Part shown: one piece after another, positions 24,726 through 47,907 of the stretch
Position numbering within the stretch: the stretch's first letter is position 1
How the letters are laid out: each line of letters opens with the position of its first letter
Source: Amoebidium appalachense
Lineage: Eukaryota > Ichthyosporea
Direction: 5' to 3'
Length of the DNA: 64,000 nt
Assembly (NCBI GenBank): GCA_963693365.1
Contig: CAVNZM010000012.1
Coordinates: 1,736,001-1,800,000, forward strand
The notes under the pieces: generated by a model
Seen by the model: the letters and a program-made list of their open reading frames with translations, nothing else
Told to the model about the DNA's origin: nothing
Databases searched by the model: none
Program-made: the position numbers and the translations under genes

Positions 24726-25540
24726 GAAAAGAATCATTTTGGGCGCCTTGTAAAACCCCTAAATCTTGGTTTACAGAGACGGACAGTTATTAAATATTTA
24801 TTGTCCTTTCCTGTGTTTTGATTCGATTTCATTAGCCCTTCAAGAGCTAGCCGGTGATGTCTCCCCTCTGCACTGGGCCCTCTAATGATTTGCAAACGTT
24901 TTGATAAAAAATGAGGACGCTAAATGGCCAATCACAGCAGGAATCGGTTTTAAAGTTCTTGCCGATTTTGCTCATTTAATGAGCATTCCATTGTTGGTTG
25001 TAAACTTATGAAAACTTATACCATGTTGCACCCATTTTTTAGTGATTCCCTCGCGGAACCGTCGGATGATCGCATATTCCGCTCCGCAATTTGGCGCCCC
25101 GACACGTACCCTTCGCGTACGTGCGTCGCGTACTAATAACACCCATACTTTTTGATTAATTCGGTTTTTGATACATGTATACAGCAACTATTTTTTAGTT
25201 TAAATTTATTTATGTGTATTTATTATGGTTTTTGTGGGCATTGCAAGTAGTACCACAGAGGAAGATCCCGTGTGCACGTGTGTGGTACTCCTTGGACCAT
25301 GATGGGTGCGGGTGGACGACCCCCGGTGTGCAAGTGTGTGGTACTCCTTGCATATGCATGTGTGCGGGTGTGGCCAGACATGCAACGGGGAAAAAAGAAA
25401 AAAAAACTCCAAGAACAAGAAAGCACGTAAATACTGTCTCTGTCTTTATATTAGCGACATCATACCCAACGAGACACTACATCCACACTGTGAAACATCC
25501 GTCAACTTCAAAGTATGTGTGGCATACAGTTCACAAATTT
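24726..25540. other. Intergenic
   Basis: No gene is seen. A ccaatcac motif lies at 24930, and an imperfect tandem repeat of a unit containing gtgtgtggtactccttg (25277, 25330) is present. Confidence 0.5.
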
Positions 25541-25542
25541 TG

Positions 25543-25670
25543 ATTGGCTGCACAATACCCCTGCACCCGGCTGCCCGGTCCGCGATTCCTGGTGGACCAT
25601 CGGAGGCCGCATGGCCGCAGACGCTCTTGTCTATAAAAGGCTTCTATCCCCACGAATTCTTCAGTTGCTC
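25543..25670 (+). promoter_or_regulatory. Promoter of the 232-aa gene: CCAAT and TATA boxes
   Basis: gattggct (inverted CCAAT) at 25543 and TATAAAAG at 25632-25639 are correctly spaced for a start near 25663-25668. An ATG at 25671 opens a four-codon upstream ORF that ends before the main start. Confidence 0.65.
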
Positions 25671-25771
25671 ATGTGTGGGTGTTGAGAGCGAGTTGTTGTG
25701 TCGTCGAGCCGGCGACTCTCCTGACAAATGAACCTTCCCATTCTAGGCAGAACAAGAAAAGACGACGTAAC

Positions 25772-26470
25772 ATGACTTTGGATACTGTTTCCAGGGGAGC
25801 CGCCCCTTATCGGCCATTTTTGAAGTATGCTAACCTTAAGCAAAATAAGTATGACGGGCCCGCACGCCCGGCTGTTCTCATCGTAGAAGCGTTCACGTCA
25901 GTTTCCGACGACATCATAAACGAAGCCAACTTGGTTAGCCCTACTCTTGAGGTGTTGCGCGAAGCACAAATTCGGTGGCACGTTGCTGACAAACTCGGTT
26001 TGACACCAAGAACGCCAAAGCAAGGCTTTGACAAGCTTTCCAAAAACCCAGCGAAATACCTTCAAGAACTACGATGCCATTGCGACAGCAATGCTCTTGT
26101 TGCAAAACATGCCACCCTTTACGTCCAATGGTGGCAGGCAGCATACAACACCACCAACGAAGATGTGTACGATTCTATTATTGAGGATATGAACGTCCAA
26201 CTCCCTCGGGTCCTTGAGTCACACCGAGTGGCCACCAAAGGATGGTTTGGTTCTTCTCAAATCATGCTGAAGCATCATATGAGCCTTACGAAGCAGGCAT
26301 CAAGATTTTTGACCAAAAAGATGAAAAGCTGGGACCGACATCACGTGCGTGGGAGTGGCACGGAGCGAGGAAGCTGTCCCACCGGCCACTACGATGAGGC
26401 CGAGTTCGGGACTGACGAAGACGATCCAAGGTCGACGAGGACGTGGAGCCCAAGCACGAAGAAGATGTAA
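25772..26470 (+). CDS. Unrecognised intronless protein, 232 aa
   Basis: The first in-frame ATG after the TATA-driven start is at 25772 (context aacATGa), and the frame runs to TAA at 26468-26470. AATAAA follows at 26678-26683, so the whole unit of about 1 kb looks intact and intronless. The protein is hydrophilic: a mixed, probably helical centre (LEVLREAQIRWHVADKLGL; YVQWWQAAYNTTNED), Cys/His in LRCHCDSNA, a basic Lys/His stretch near residues 165-195 and a charged, disordered tail rich in E, D, S and T. No signal peptide or membrane segment is evident. I do not recognise a family. A short tandem repeat (aatgtaactgggaggtatatg, 26466 and 26502) straddles the stop and 3' UTR. Confidence 0.65.
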   Translation: MTLDTVSRGAAPYRPFLKYANLKQNKYDGPARPAVLIVEAFTSVSDDIINEANLVSPTLEVLREAQIRWHVADKLGLTPRTPKQGFDKLSKNPAKYLQELRCHCDSNALVAKHATLYVQWWQAAYNTTNEDVYDSIIEDMNVQLPRVLESHRVATKGWFGSSQIMLKHHMSLTKQASRFLTKKMKSWDRHHVRGSGTERGSCPTGHYDEAEFGTDEDDPRSTRTWSPSTKKM

Positions 26471-26677
26471 CTGGGAGGTATATGTAGTATTGTAGATGAT
26501 AATGTAACTGGGAGGTATATGTAGCTGTAATGTGTGTGTGTCCTTGAGCTGGCCTCAGACAACATGCACAGAGTAATAGAAGTGACGACACCTGTATGAA
26601 ACAGCTGCAGCCTTCTAATATCAGTTCTTGTTTCTCTTTAGTTAAACTTCATTGTGGATGTCGGAAGTTCATGATAG

Positions 26678-26683
26678 AATAAA
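26678..26683 (+). terminator. Polyadenylation signal AATAAA
   Basis: Canonical hexamer 208 bp after the stop codon of the 232-aa protein gene. Confidence 0.6.
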
Positions 26684-27067
26684 AGATTGTGTCGGACCTG
26701 GTGTCATACACTTGAAAGAGACCTCCAAAGTTTTGCGTCCCCCTGCAGAGCATCATTTTACCGGGCTTCTGGCCCTGTGACAACTGTACCATCGTTTCTA
26801 TTGTTGTGCTTGTGCCGTGCTAGATGGCCATCTGCGTCTAGCCATCTTGCTTCTATGTACCAAAGGATTCTATACACACATCAGCTTCTTGAATCTCTGG
26901 AACACAATAATTTTATGTCCAGCTGCAATACCTAGTGCAAACTATCGATGGCCAGCTGCACCGAAAACCTCGGGTGAACATCAGGCACGGTGCAGGAACT
27001 ATATAGCGCAGCTGCATGCAAACTACAAGCTATTTATAGCCCCGAAGCTATCTACAATTCTTATTTA

Positions 27068-27300
27068 TTTAGCCTATTCAGTGACGCCTGAGGCCACCTG
27101 CATTGATGTTATGCAATACATGGTCCCCCCCCCCCCCCTCTCAACCTCCCTCATTTATTAAATATTTAGCCTATTCAGTGACGCCTGAGGCCACCTGCAT
27201 TGATGTCATGCAATACATGGTCCCCCCTCCCCCCCCCCCCCCCCCCCCCCCCCCCCTCTCAACCTCCCCTCCCCCCCCCCCCCCCCCCCCCGTCCCCTCC
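27068..27300. repeat. Duplicated 62-bp unit ending in C tracts
   Basis: The unit from tttagcctattcagtgacg to gcaatacatggt occurs at 27068-27125 and 27166-27222 (one clear mismatch). Each copy is followed by a C tract, and the second by C runs to 27292. Confidence 0.9.
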
Positions 27301-28723
27301 CCCTGGCTTCTCCGAGCTCCCTCCCTTCGCCCGTCCCACGCGCCGCGGAAAGGAAAAAATTGACTTGGGTCAGCTGATACGTCAACACGAACAGCAAGTA
27401 GAAAAATGATTTGCACCTTGAGGGGCCCTCGAAGTCGCCCTCGGGGGGAGGGCGGGGGGGGGGGGGGGGGGGGCTAGGGGTATGAATAGGATAAAGTTTC
27501 GCACGTGGCTGCACTACCCCGCTACACAAACTTTAAAAAGGAACACCGTGCAGGCCAAGTATCAATGACATGATATGCAAAGGTAAACAATGTCATTCAA
27601 GTGTGCAACGTAACACTAGCAACGCACGCAGCATATATACGCATATGCATATGCCGTTACATAACAGAACCCATATCATCAAATAAGTGGAACCCATGTA
27701 TGTACTCATCAAACCTCGCATGCGTGGAGAGGGTAGCTGTTTTTGGGGCGTGACAAGGTCCGCGGCAGTGCATGATCAGCCTGCAGGTGAAGGGCTCAGG
27801 CCGGGGCACGAAAAAAAAAATGGACAGTGGCCACATTACTGTTTCTTACACCTTTTTCTTCATGTATTTGTCCAGGTTCCGAAATATACAAAGAGAGGAT
27901 AATTTGGCAATGATTACCTATGTGCATGGCCATATGGTTGGTCCCCATAGTATAATAGGCAGATTAGCCACCCACTCCTGTATCTATCGTTGTCCGGACA
28001 TTTCAAGCACACCTGCCTTTCATTTCATCAACCCTTCCTCTAACCTTAGCTCTTCCCCTGCAACTTACGGTAGCCCGAGGCTGTCGATGGCTAAAGCAAT
28101 ATTTAGCATGCAAAAACCAGCACGTCTCGAATAAAAACTCCAGGACATGAATTCAGAGGAATACATCACACAGGCTTGTGTTGTGTGTCGTGTATATTCA
28201 TGTATGTATGCTCCAACAGAGTCGAATGAGGCTTTATGTCATACATGCTGCACTATGCATACGTACATGTTTTCGAGCCTATATTAGAACCTGATTCATA
28301 ATGACCAGTCGCACAGGTGCATTCAGTCGGGGATAGAATACGCGCAGAATAACGGCACATATCTTAAACTATTGCGATTGGATCCTGCTCATTATTTCGT
28401 ACTTGCAGAGAAAAGGAAAAACCCCCTTTTTCAGCATTATTTGTGGCATCCTATTCCACTATTCCAGGTTGCAAGCCAGCTATAAAACAAGAATGCAAAA
28501 AGAGAAGCGTGTGTGCGCCTTTTATGCTTGCAACAGAGGCACTCCGAGGGAAAGAGGGACGGACGGAGGGAGGGAGGGGGGGGGGGGGGGGGGGGGGGGG
28601 GGAGATAGAGGGGGGTTTGGAACCACGGGAAGACACACATGGAATAGGAGGGGAGAAAGCAAGAGAGGGAGGGAGAGAGTTAGAGGGAGCAACATATCCA
28701 TTCTTATCATATGATATACAAAT
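27301..28723. other. Intergenic
   Basis: G-runs occur at 27450-27473 and 28570-28602. The rest is ordinary sequence with short unrecognised frames. Confidence 0.5.
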
Positions 28724-29327
28724 TTACCGGAACGCGCTGGGCAATTTCCGATTCGCCTCAAATGCTTCCGCTGACGTTGATCTTGCAAAAAGTGCCAAAT
28801 CGAGCGCACCCACCACCGCCGCACCATACCATATCCGGCAATCCGGTGGCGTGCTGTATTTAGCAGGCCTCTTGGCGCTCACCACACAACCCTCGCCTAG
28901 TTTCTGCACCGCCTTTAACCCCTGCACCCTCTCCTGAATCTCCTTAAAGGCACGTGCGCGAAACCCCTTCATAAGCACGGTGCCGCCGCAGAAAACCATG
29001 TTTTCACACAGGTCCTTTCTGTTGTCGATTGGAGCCGCCAATAACGCTTCGCACACTAGTGCCTGTATGGTGTTTCCGTCTTCCTCCCCGGATTCAAACA
29101 ACAAACTGGCAACAATTTGCTCTCTCGTTTCTCCGCTAACGACGAGTGTCTCCCCGTTTCCGAGGCGAAGTCTGCCGGCGGGGACGTCCGGGCTGTCTTC
29201 GGTGATTCGTGTGGGTGGGATGAAACAGAGGTGCATCTGTGCATGGTGGAAGTAAAAGCATGTCAGGAAAAGCGGCAAACACCGGACCCTCCTTTTCTTT
29301 TTTAACGAGAGAAAAAAAAAATTCATC

Positions 29328-29366
<39 letters not shown>

Positions 29367-32300
29367 TTCCCCTTCTCCCTCCCAATACACACACACACAC
29401 ATACAAAAACACCACCACACCAGCAGCAGCACCCCACCACCATGCTAAAACGAAAGGGCACAGCCACAGGCGGAGAAAGGGGAAGGGGGGAAGGGGTAAA
29501 TGCGCCATAAAGGGTGCACTCACGACGAACAACACTATGCAAGTACAAACCACACACAGAGTGTGCATAATGATCAGAGCCCAACCTCCCGAGGGGGGAG
29601 AGGGGGGGGGGGGAGAAGGTTGATTGATGGGTTAGCTTAAAGTGTGTTTTAAAGTGCCAAGTACACACAGGGGTTTTAGAGTGTGTTTCAGAGTACAACA
29701 TACACAATCACTACGGACAATGCATTGCAGCTTATGCAAGGGAGGGAAGAAGAGGGGGGGGGGGGGGGGGGAGGAATCCCTGAAGAGATGTAGGGCTGCC
29801 CGAGTTTAAACAAGGGGATTTGCAGAAAAGGACAAGGTTGTCACAGAAGCAGCAATCCTAAGACACACAACACAACCACAGGCGAGCATTTGCAACCAGA
29901 AGAAAAAAAGCAAGCAAACAAGAAGGGAAGCAACGGGGCTTCTAGACAATGCTCCCCACTCGGGAAAGACGACGAGATAGTGACAGGCAACGAGAAAGAA
30001 TTGTTTGGGAGTGTGTTCTTGGGGTAAATAGGACGGGAAGGGTGCTGGGGGGAGAGGAGCGCCCGGGGGGGAGGGGGGGGGGGGAGGGGGGGGGGGGGGG
30101 AGGGTACATTGTCCGCCCCAAGAGTGCGAAAAGACGATGCAGGGGGGAGGCAGGGAAGGATATAGTGGGAGGGAAGCGGAGGGAGGGTGGGGTGGATAGG
30201 TGGGTGGGTGGGTGGATGGATGGATGGGCGGGGGGAGGGGGGGGGGGGCCTGAAAAACCGCACACACACACACACACAGGAGTTGACACTTCCCCCGATG
30301 TATACACATGGCGAAGGGGAAAACGAGAAGGAAAAGATGTGGTGGTGGTGGTGGGCCGGGGGGAGGGGGGGGGGGGGGGGGGGGGGGGGGTAGGTACAAG
30401 GATACTCTTCGCCCATGATTAAAAGGTTGGACGTATGGAAGCACAAGGTGCTATATATTTAAACACATTGCCAAAACAAGAGCATTACAAGCATACAGTG
30501 CAAGAGATACACTCAACAGGGACATTGAAACTGTTGATAACTGCCCCTGTACACAGACCTACGACCATTATCTCAGTATCCCCCCCCCCCCCCCCCCCTC
30601 CCCCCCCTCCCCCCCCCCCCCCTTCCCCTCCCGTCCCCCCCGGGTGGGTAAAAAAAAAAAAAGGTTTAAAAAAAAAGGGAGGAGGAGAAGAAGAAGAAAC
30701 AGAGGATGGAGGTAAAAGAAAGGAAAGAAACAAAAAAATGGAAAAAGAAACATTTCCCAAATTCCTTGCTCTTCCTCCCCCCCTCGGGTTGCCTCTTTTC
30801 CATCCCGTACCTCTTCCTCCCAACATCCCTCCAATCCACCCACTCACACGTTCATTACGACCAAACTGCGCTCAAACCTGCACACCATCAATGATTCGGA
30901 AGAAAGGAGAGAGAGATAAGAGTGATAACTCAGTGATGTGTTGGCGAAGGGGGTGAAGGGGGTTGAGGTGAAGGAAGAGAAGGTCTAGGGTCTAGAGGCG
31001 TGAGCGGGAGTGGGGGGTAAAGGGGCAAGGGAAGGGGGGGGGGGGGGGGGGGGAGGGGGGGGAACCCATACCTTCACCTCTTCCAGCACCCTGTCACATA
31101 AATCATCTTCCGTAACGGATCTGGTCTGCTCTCTCCTCTCCACTACCGCACTAGCCAACATGTGTTTTCTCAATGCGGCATCAATTGCCGATCCAGCAAG
31201 GGGGGCGGATCGCCATGCTGACACGACAGGTGCACCGCAGCACACCGGAACAACACGCAACTCACTGTATCCACAATCGATGACAAGAGCCGTTTTGCAC
31301 GCCAACGGGAAAAGAGGCAATGCGGGCGATGGGAGATTGATGACACTTGGGGCTTTTAGAACATGGAACAGGACGTGGGCAAGGCTGTCGCGGATAATTT
31401 CGGGCATGGCGTAGTCTTCAGAGCAGACAACACGCCGCTCGGGAGGGTTAACGAGAAGAAGCTTAAAATATACGTTGTGTAGGTGCCTGTGGGAATGTGT
31501 GGGTGGGAGGAGTTGGGGGGGGGGGGGGGAAGGGGGGGGAGGGGGGGAGGGGGCCCTCATGGAGGGGGGGGGGGGGGGGGTTAGTCAGGGAGTGAAAAGG
31601 AAGGAGCAAGCAGGGGAGAAAAGAAAAGAACTGGATGGTTGAGCGGGTTGGAAGGTAAGGTGGGAAAAAAAGGGGGGAGGGGGGGGAGAAAGAGAAAGAG
31701 GGAGGGAAGGAGGTGTGGGGGGAGGAGAGGGGGGGGGGGAGGGGGGGGGGGGGAGGGTGGGGGGTTTGCTACATGGGATGAGGGGAGGAGAGGGAGAGGG
31801 AGAGTGTAAGGGTCCAACGGGCTGTGCAGGACGAGGTACAAAGACAAAAAACGGAAAAATCATACGCACTGTGGAATAGTGCCCAACCCACGAAGAAACT
31901 GGGGGGGGGGGGGGAGGGGGGGGGGGAGCCCCGAGGGGGAGGAAGGGGGGGAGAGTGGGGGAAAGGAGGGAGCCTCGAGGGGGGGGGGGGAGGGGGAGGG
32001 AGGGAAGGGGGGGGGGAGGGGGGGAGGGGGGAAGAATTGAATCAAATCTACTTCCACCTACCCTTTGATAGCAGCATCCAGCTTTTCCCTTGAGCAAGAA
32101 TGATCCAAGTGTGGTGTCTTGACAATGTGCCGTGGAACTGGTTCCCCCGAGAATCCACACTTAGTAAACGCCCTACCCATGTCAATGATCACAGCTGGTC
32201 TCTCTGCTAATCCTGCATCCCCACGTGTTCTCTGCGCAGACAATAGTGCTCCACCAGCCCGTGTTTGTCTTCGTGCTAATGCTGCAGCAATTGCATTCGC

Positions 32301-32405
32301 TCTCGTTGTATCACTTGATGTTCCCGAGGACTGGCTGGGTAGTGTGGTGGACTGGGTCCGTAACAACGCTGCTGCTAGCGCAGAGGAACGTGAAGTTTCG
32401 GCCAT
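28724..32405 (-). CDS. ACTR10: Actin-related protein 10 (dynactin pointed-end subunit), three exons
   Basis: Exons 32405-32062, 31486-31072 and 29236-28724 join in phase (donors GG|GTAGGT and AAG|GTATGG; acceptors cacag and gcacag) to 423 codons, against about 417 aa in animal Arp10. Exon 1 has a Ser/Thr/Ala-rich leader of about 70 aa, then AVIIDMGRAFTKCGFSGE, the actin phosphate-1 loop in the form usual for this family. Exon 2 has FKLLLVNPPERRVV, the LAHVLFHVLKAPSV block and ALVIDCGYSELRVVPV (phosphate-2 region). Exon 3 has APIDNRKDLCENMVFCGGTVLMKGF and IWYGAAVVGALD. These match Arp10/Arp11, which with p62, p25 and p27 caps the pointed end of the Arp1 filament in dynactin, the dynein cofactor. 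The start context is aaaATGG. The unusually long leader before the actin fold and its length variation are uncertain. Confidence 0.9.
29237..31071 (-). other. ACTR10 intron 2, rich in C/G homopolymers
   Basis: A 1.8-kb intron holding a C-run at 29329-29366, a diverged member of the poly-C-tailed dispersed repeat (about 29500-29600, minus), and G-rich runs at 29603-29612, 29756-29771, 30067-30101, 30359-30390 and 31037-31060, with C runs at 30579-30622. No exon is needed here: the residues flanking the junction read on directly (LEEVK then MHLCFIPP). Confidence 0.75.
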
Positions 32406-33409
32406 TTTATATGAAGAAAATAAGGTCGACAGAAATTGAAATGGTGTGTGAGAGAAAGGGGATGTACCTATCCGTGTCGTTCAAAAAACAATAGAAAAAA
32501 AACGAAACGTAAAAAAAAAGTGAGCACTTAGTCGATCGCGACGACTCGTAAATCAACCTAAGGAATGCAGGGTGTTATCAAACGAAAGCCACAAAATAAG
32601 GGGGGGGTTTTGAAAGTTTTGCCCGCCTAAGAAGAAGAAAACCCCCAAATAATGTTTTTTTGACCGAATATGTAATAAGGTCCAAGAGTGGCTCACTTGG
32701 ACGGGTGCACACCACAGCGTCCGTTTTTTTTTGCCTGCAGAGTTGTACACGTGAAGAGGAGAGAGTTGGAAACGTCGACAATCCTCGGCACACTCAGTAA
32801 GGAGAGATTGGTATAGCATTCGTTAGCAAATAAACGGATGAATGATGTTTTTGGCTCATTTTGTGAGCTTTTCAAAGTGATTTTTTCGTAGCTTTTGGCT
32901 GTGATCTTGCGGCTTGTTTTGGATCTGGGCACTCGAAAGCAACATAAACGTGTGATACTTTGATCTGGGGTTGTGTGCTGTTCATTTGCGGACTAAAACC
33001 AGTAGGTTATGTGACATTCTTCTTATATCACTAATACTCACACGTGGTTTGGAAGGAAACCTCTGTTACATCTCGCGGTCTTTGTTCTTGTTCAAACAAA
33101 TGCACATCAAGGCATGATCCCCTGCTACATGCTCAGGAAGATCTCTTCAGTTTTGTCAATTTCACTGAAGTGTGTAGATATAACTGGGCATGGTATTCGA
33201 CCACTAGAGAGATCATTTCTTACTGTGCGAATCCAGCACCTGTTTCCTGCATGTATTCTGAAACTTTATGCCAAATTCAAACGATCTCTCACCTGCAGCT
33301 CTCAATGTCACCCGTTCCTCTTGTCGTTCTGTGCGACTGTGACGACTTTGTTGTCACATTAATTGATATACGCCCAGGGACACGGTATGCATCCCCCCCC
33401 CCCCCCCCC

Positions 33410-33444
<35 letters not shown>

Positions 33445-33715
33445 TTCCCACCCACCGAACCACCCACCCAAATTCTAGCATTCCTTCTCCTTCCCAGCTT
33501 TCCGGAAGCTCTATGTCCCTCATACCTGCACGTGTCTTGTCTATTTCTTGATGTACTGTTATGCCTGTCTATCTTTCTCCTCGTTTGTTCACTCACGTGC
33601 ACAGTGTGTCGACATCTTCTCTTGGCGTTTCTTCCTTGGGAGAATTGGAGAAAGGAGGGGAGAGCGGAGGGGGGGAGGGACCGGGTTGTGGATTTTCCTG
33701 TGATCGCCTTATCCT

Positions 33716-33753
<38 letters not shown>

Positions 33754-34973
33754 TTTTCCACGAACACAGACTCTTCCTCCCCGTGGCCCCCGTCGTCGCC
33801 CCTCCCCCCTAACTTTGATTTCCTTAGACAATACATCTGTTGGTGCCATTGTGAGTTCCGTTCCCAATTGGCTCAACTGACACTGGGTGGTTGCTGCAGG
33901 GCCTGGAATGATTACACGGTCTACCTGCGGCACTGCTTGGTAGGTGCGATGTTCTTGTATTATTTAACGTTGACAAATGTGTGAGATATTAATTTCTACG
34001 GGAATAAGAAAGGGGTGGTGTGTGTGGGTGGGTGGGGGGGGAAAGGGATGGCGGGGGGGAGGGGGGGAGGGGGGGAAGATTTTGTTGTAATCAGAAGGAG
34101 GGAGTTATGGAACCTAGACATCATCTTCATTTGTGGTTCGTTTTAGTAACGTAAATAAGATTTGTGTGGCCCGTTTCTGAGTTATTGAGTGAAATCGATG
34201 CCATCTGAGTTCTCTAAAAGGGGAAGATGTAGGAGTTGGATATCATCAGAATGCTCTGCTTCGTTTCAGATTTTCAGTACAAATTTGTAGCCCCATTCTT
34301 ACCGATCCCTCCCCCCTCACTCCCCCCCCCCCCCCCCCCCCCCCCCCGATGACGTGGGCGCCCCCTGAGGATGGGCTCTGCTTATTATGCATACTCTTTA
34401 TGTATGCCTTGCATTCTGCATCGTGTTATCCGTTTGTTCTTGTGTACTTCGTACTTTTTGACGCATTCAAACCCCCCCTCTTCCCCCCTCCAACTCTCTC
34501 TCTCTCTCTCTCCCTCCCCCCTTCTCCCCCCCCCCCCCCCCCCCCCCCTTCCCCCACATGACAGCCCAGTGAATCGTGCTCACGCAAGCACGCCCGCCTT
34601 TTATTTTTCAGCACAATGACTCCATCTTGTATGGAAGTCTCCGTTTTCTCGAGCCTCTAATACACATTTTTGTCCAATAAGCTGCACACCATTTTAAAGA
34701 CAGAAAGGTGGAAGGAAGGGAATAAAGGAATGCACTGGCGCACTGGCGTACTCGTTTTGCTAACAAACAGGTACACACACACACACACAAACACAACACA
34801 CACTTCTGAACACAAATACACAATCACACGCACCAAGGCTCATCCTCCCCTCTTCTCCCCCCCCCCCCCCCCCCCCAACTCACCTCCGCATCGAAGACGC
34901 AAACGTCCATAGGCACACAGAAACACCCCTACATGCACATACACACGTGGACATTTACACAAGTGCACGGATT

Positions 34974-35022
<49 letters not shown>
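32406..35022. other. Shared upstream region of ACTR10 and TGS1
   Basis: The 5' end of TGS1 must lie here or be very short. I find no ATG-containing exon ending in phase 0 at a convincing donor. Candidate exon-like pieces: 33044-33370 (open frame ending VVTLIDIRPG) and 33899-33940 between ttgctgcag and gtaggt. C runs occur at 33392-33442, 33718-33753, 34323-34347 and 34520-34550. The dispersed repeat copy 2 lies at 34346-34472. Confidence 0.4.
34346..34472 (+). repeat. Dispersed poly-C-tailed repeat, copy 2
   Basis: Near-identical to 15606-15732 in the opposite orientation. It ends cgcattcaaa followed by CCCCCC and CT-rich sequence. The high identity of two copies 18.6 kb apart suggests recent movement or gene conversion. 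Confidence 0.9.
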
Positions 35023-45376
<10,354 letters not shown>

Positions 45377-45486
45377 TTCAAAAAACCAAGTAGGAGCTGT
45401 TGGCCCCACACCATCACCACCACCACAACACCGCTGCCACCACCAGCAACACTGCAACACTGCAACAAGAACATGGTCGAAAAAGC

Positions 45487-45518
<32 letters not shown>

Positions 45519-46434
45519 CCACCCACAGGAGGGAAAAAAAAAAAAAAAACACGTGCACACACGCGTGCGCACACATACACACACACGCTCACACACGCTC
45601 ACACATAAACACACACGGGCACAAACGCACAAACGCACACACAAGGCGCACACACCCTCTCTCCTCTCGTTTCTCTCCAACTCTCTCATCTACCATTCTA
45701 ACCCAACCAGCATGTAGCTAATCAATCGTGTGTTCAGTGTTGTTTTGCTTTTTGTTCTGTTGGGGTGGGGGCTGATTTGGGGCATAAAGTTCCACCCGTT
45801 TTATTGAAGTAGCACCGTATTTTCAGCTTTTCTTTTACTAGGCCTTACAATATCTGATTCTTTTGTCGCATGTGTAAAGCTATGAGTGTATGATTCTGTG
45901 CATAGAGGTATGGAGCATGCGTGTGGGTGTGTTCGTATATGCACAAGTTTTCGATGTTGTTGTTTTTCACGTTTGTACAGAGGCCATCCTAAATGTAGCT
46001 CTAACCGGGAATTACATCATATCCCATTAATGGGATATTATACTGGATCTTTGTGATCTAGTTTCTGAACGCGATCGGGGTCAATGTAGATCCCCTTTTC
46101 CACCTGATAAATACATTTGGCACAATTTTTTGCAGAGTGGTGCATGTGCCTTACCCGGAAAAATGTTTTCATTTTTCGGGGAAAATGCCATACAACGTGC
46201 GCGGCTGAAACTACGCAGCAGGTCTGACGGAGTCTGTGGTAATAAATATTGGCGTTCAGGGAGTTAATGAATATTTCAGATTTCGTCATATGGAAAAATA
46301 AATGCGGCGCCTGATTGATCATGCATAGTGATGTTTTCAAAGTCTTACAATTCATCCACTGTTTCCTGTGCTGCTAAGCACGCCCCACGTTCATGGATCC
46401 GCAGTGCGTGAATTCAAAAACGACACCCCTCCCT

Positions 46435-46473
<39 letters not shown>

Positions 46474-46512
46474 AAAAACACACACACACAACACACACAC
46501 CAAAAAAAAAAA

Positions 46513-46547
<35 letters not shown>

Positions 46548-47029
46548 GAAAGAAAGAAAAGAATAGAAAAAGAAAAGAACTTCAAAGAAAGAACTTAGAC
46601 AAGAAAACACACTCTGCACCACCGTAGTGAGTAGTTTACATTTAGTGACTAACTTAAATTTAAAATCGGAATTGCTGGGAGATTTACGTGATTACAATCA
46701 TATCAACGACCAATTTAGGACCTAAATATTGTCTCCCTCTTCTTCTTTTTCTTCCTTGGCTTCTTCTACCTCATCGCTATCATCATATTCTCCGGCATCT
46801 TATAATTCTTCTGTTCTTTCTTTCTGTCTTTCGTTCGTTCATTCGTTCGTTCTTTCCTTCTTTCTTTCTTCCTTTCTTCCTTCCTTCCTTCCTTTCTTTC
46901 TTTCGAATCTTTCTTTCTTTCTGTTTCTTTTCTTTTTCTTTGCTCCTTCTTTTCTTTTTTTTTGTTTTTTTTTTTTGTTTTTTTTTCGGTTCAGAGCGAG
47001 GCCCAGCTCGCTGCCCCTCTCCCCTCCTT

Positions 47030-47060
<31 letters not shown>

Positions 47061-47300
47061 CCCCCCCCCCCGCCCCACCCCGCCCGCCTCGCCCCTGTAT
47101 GGCAATTCTCCCTCAGCATCAGGCGCCCCGTAGCCCCCGGAGGTAAATCGTCAAGGAAAGAGGCCAGGGGAAAGGGGTGAGTAGCCCCTGAATCCCCCAG
47201 CGCTGTTCAGGTGACATGCATTCATATTATGCATCACGGTCAGCTGGTTCACTGGATGACATCTTGTGCTACCACTATCATACAGTATGTATTAGACTAA
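45377..47300. other. Intergenic downstream of TGS1
   Basis: Contains (CAA)n 45486-45520, A-run 45534-45549, CA-rich 45555-45650, C/A/CA runs 46437-46500, G-run 46513-46546, (TTTC)n-type pyrimidine 46815-46990 and a C-run 47030-47070. No gene is supported. A short frame at 46355-46038 (minus, 105 codons) has no recognised domain. Confidence 0.6.
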
Positions 47301-47304
47301 TTCG

Positions 47305-47362
47305 ATGTCCCACCCGAGACGAGCTCCAACCCCTCCCCCCCTCCCGCCCCCCCCTCCCCGGC

Positions 47363-47401
<39 letters not shown>

Positions 47402-47495
47402 ACCCCACACACACATACACACGCACCACACACACACACACAATGTCCCACCCGAGACGAGCTCCAACCCCTCCCCCCCTCCCGCCCCCCTCCCC

Positions 47496-47534
<39 letters not shown>

Positions 47535-47600
47535 ACCCCACACACACATACACACGCACCACACAGACACACACACACAAACACAAACACACACACACAC
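47305..47600. repeat. 138-bp tandem duplication with C run and CA tail
   Basis: atgtcccacccgagacgagc begins at 47305 and 47443. Each copy runs through CCTCCCC, a C tract of about 30-40 and CACACACGCACCACAC. Confidence 0.95.
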
Positions 47601-47821
47601 ACGCACCACACACACACACACCTCACACGCGCATGCACCAGATCCACTGAGACTCCACTCCCCCTTCCCCCCAATGTCTCAACCATGAGGTCTGTGGATG
47701 AAATTCCGAATTCAGAACTTTCTGCTGACTCAGGTATGTACACTCCAGCTACATAATATCATGCCGGATTTTTCCAATGTTGCCGCAAGACCAAGCAGGG
47801 CCCATGACATGCACACTGGGC

Positions 47822-47826
<5 letters not shown>

Positions 47827-47889
<63 letters not shown>

Positions 47890-47907
47890 GATATATATAT
47901 ATAATGA
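47827..47907. repeat. (TA)n microsatellite
   Basis: About 60 bp of uninterrupted TA followed by two short TA blocks, directly preceding LINE copy B. Confidence 0.95.

Noticed and set aside
34741-34770. First coding exon of TGS1 ending aaacag|gtacac
   Set aside because: In the phase required by the next exon the frame has a TAA with no ATG after it.
46038-46355. 105-codon minus-strand frame downstream of TGS1
   Set aside because: No domain, promoter or splice support. Composition is ambiguous.
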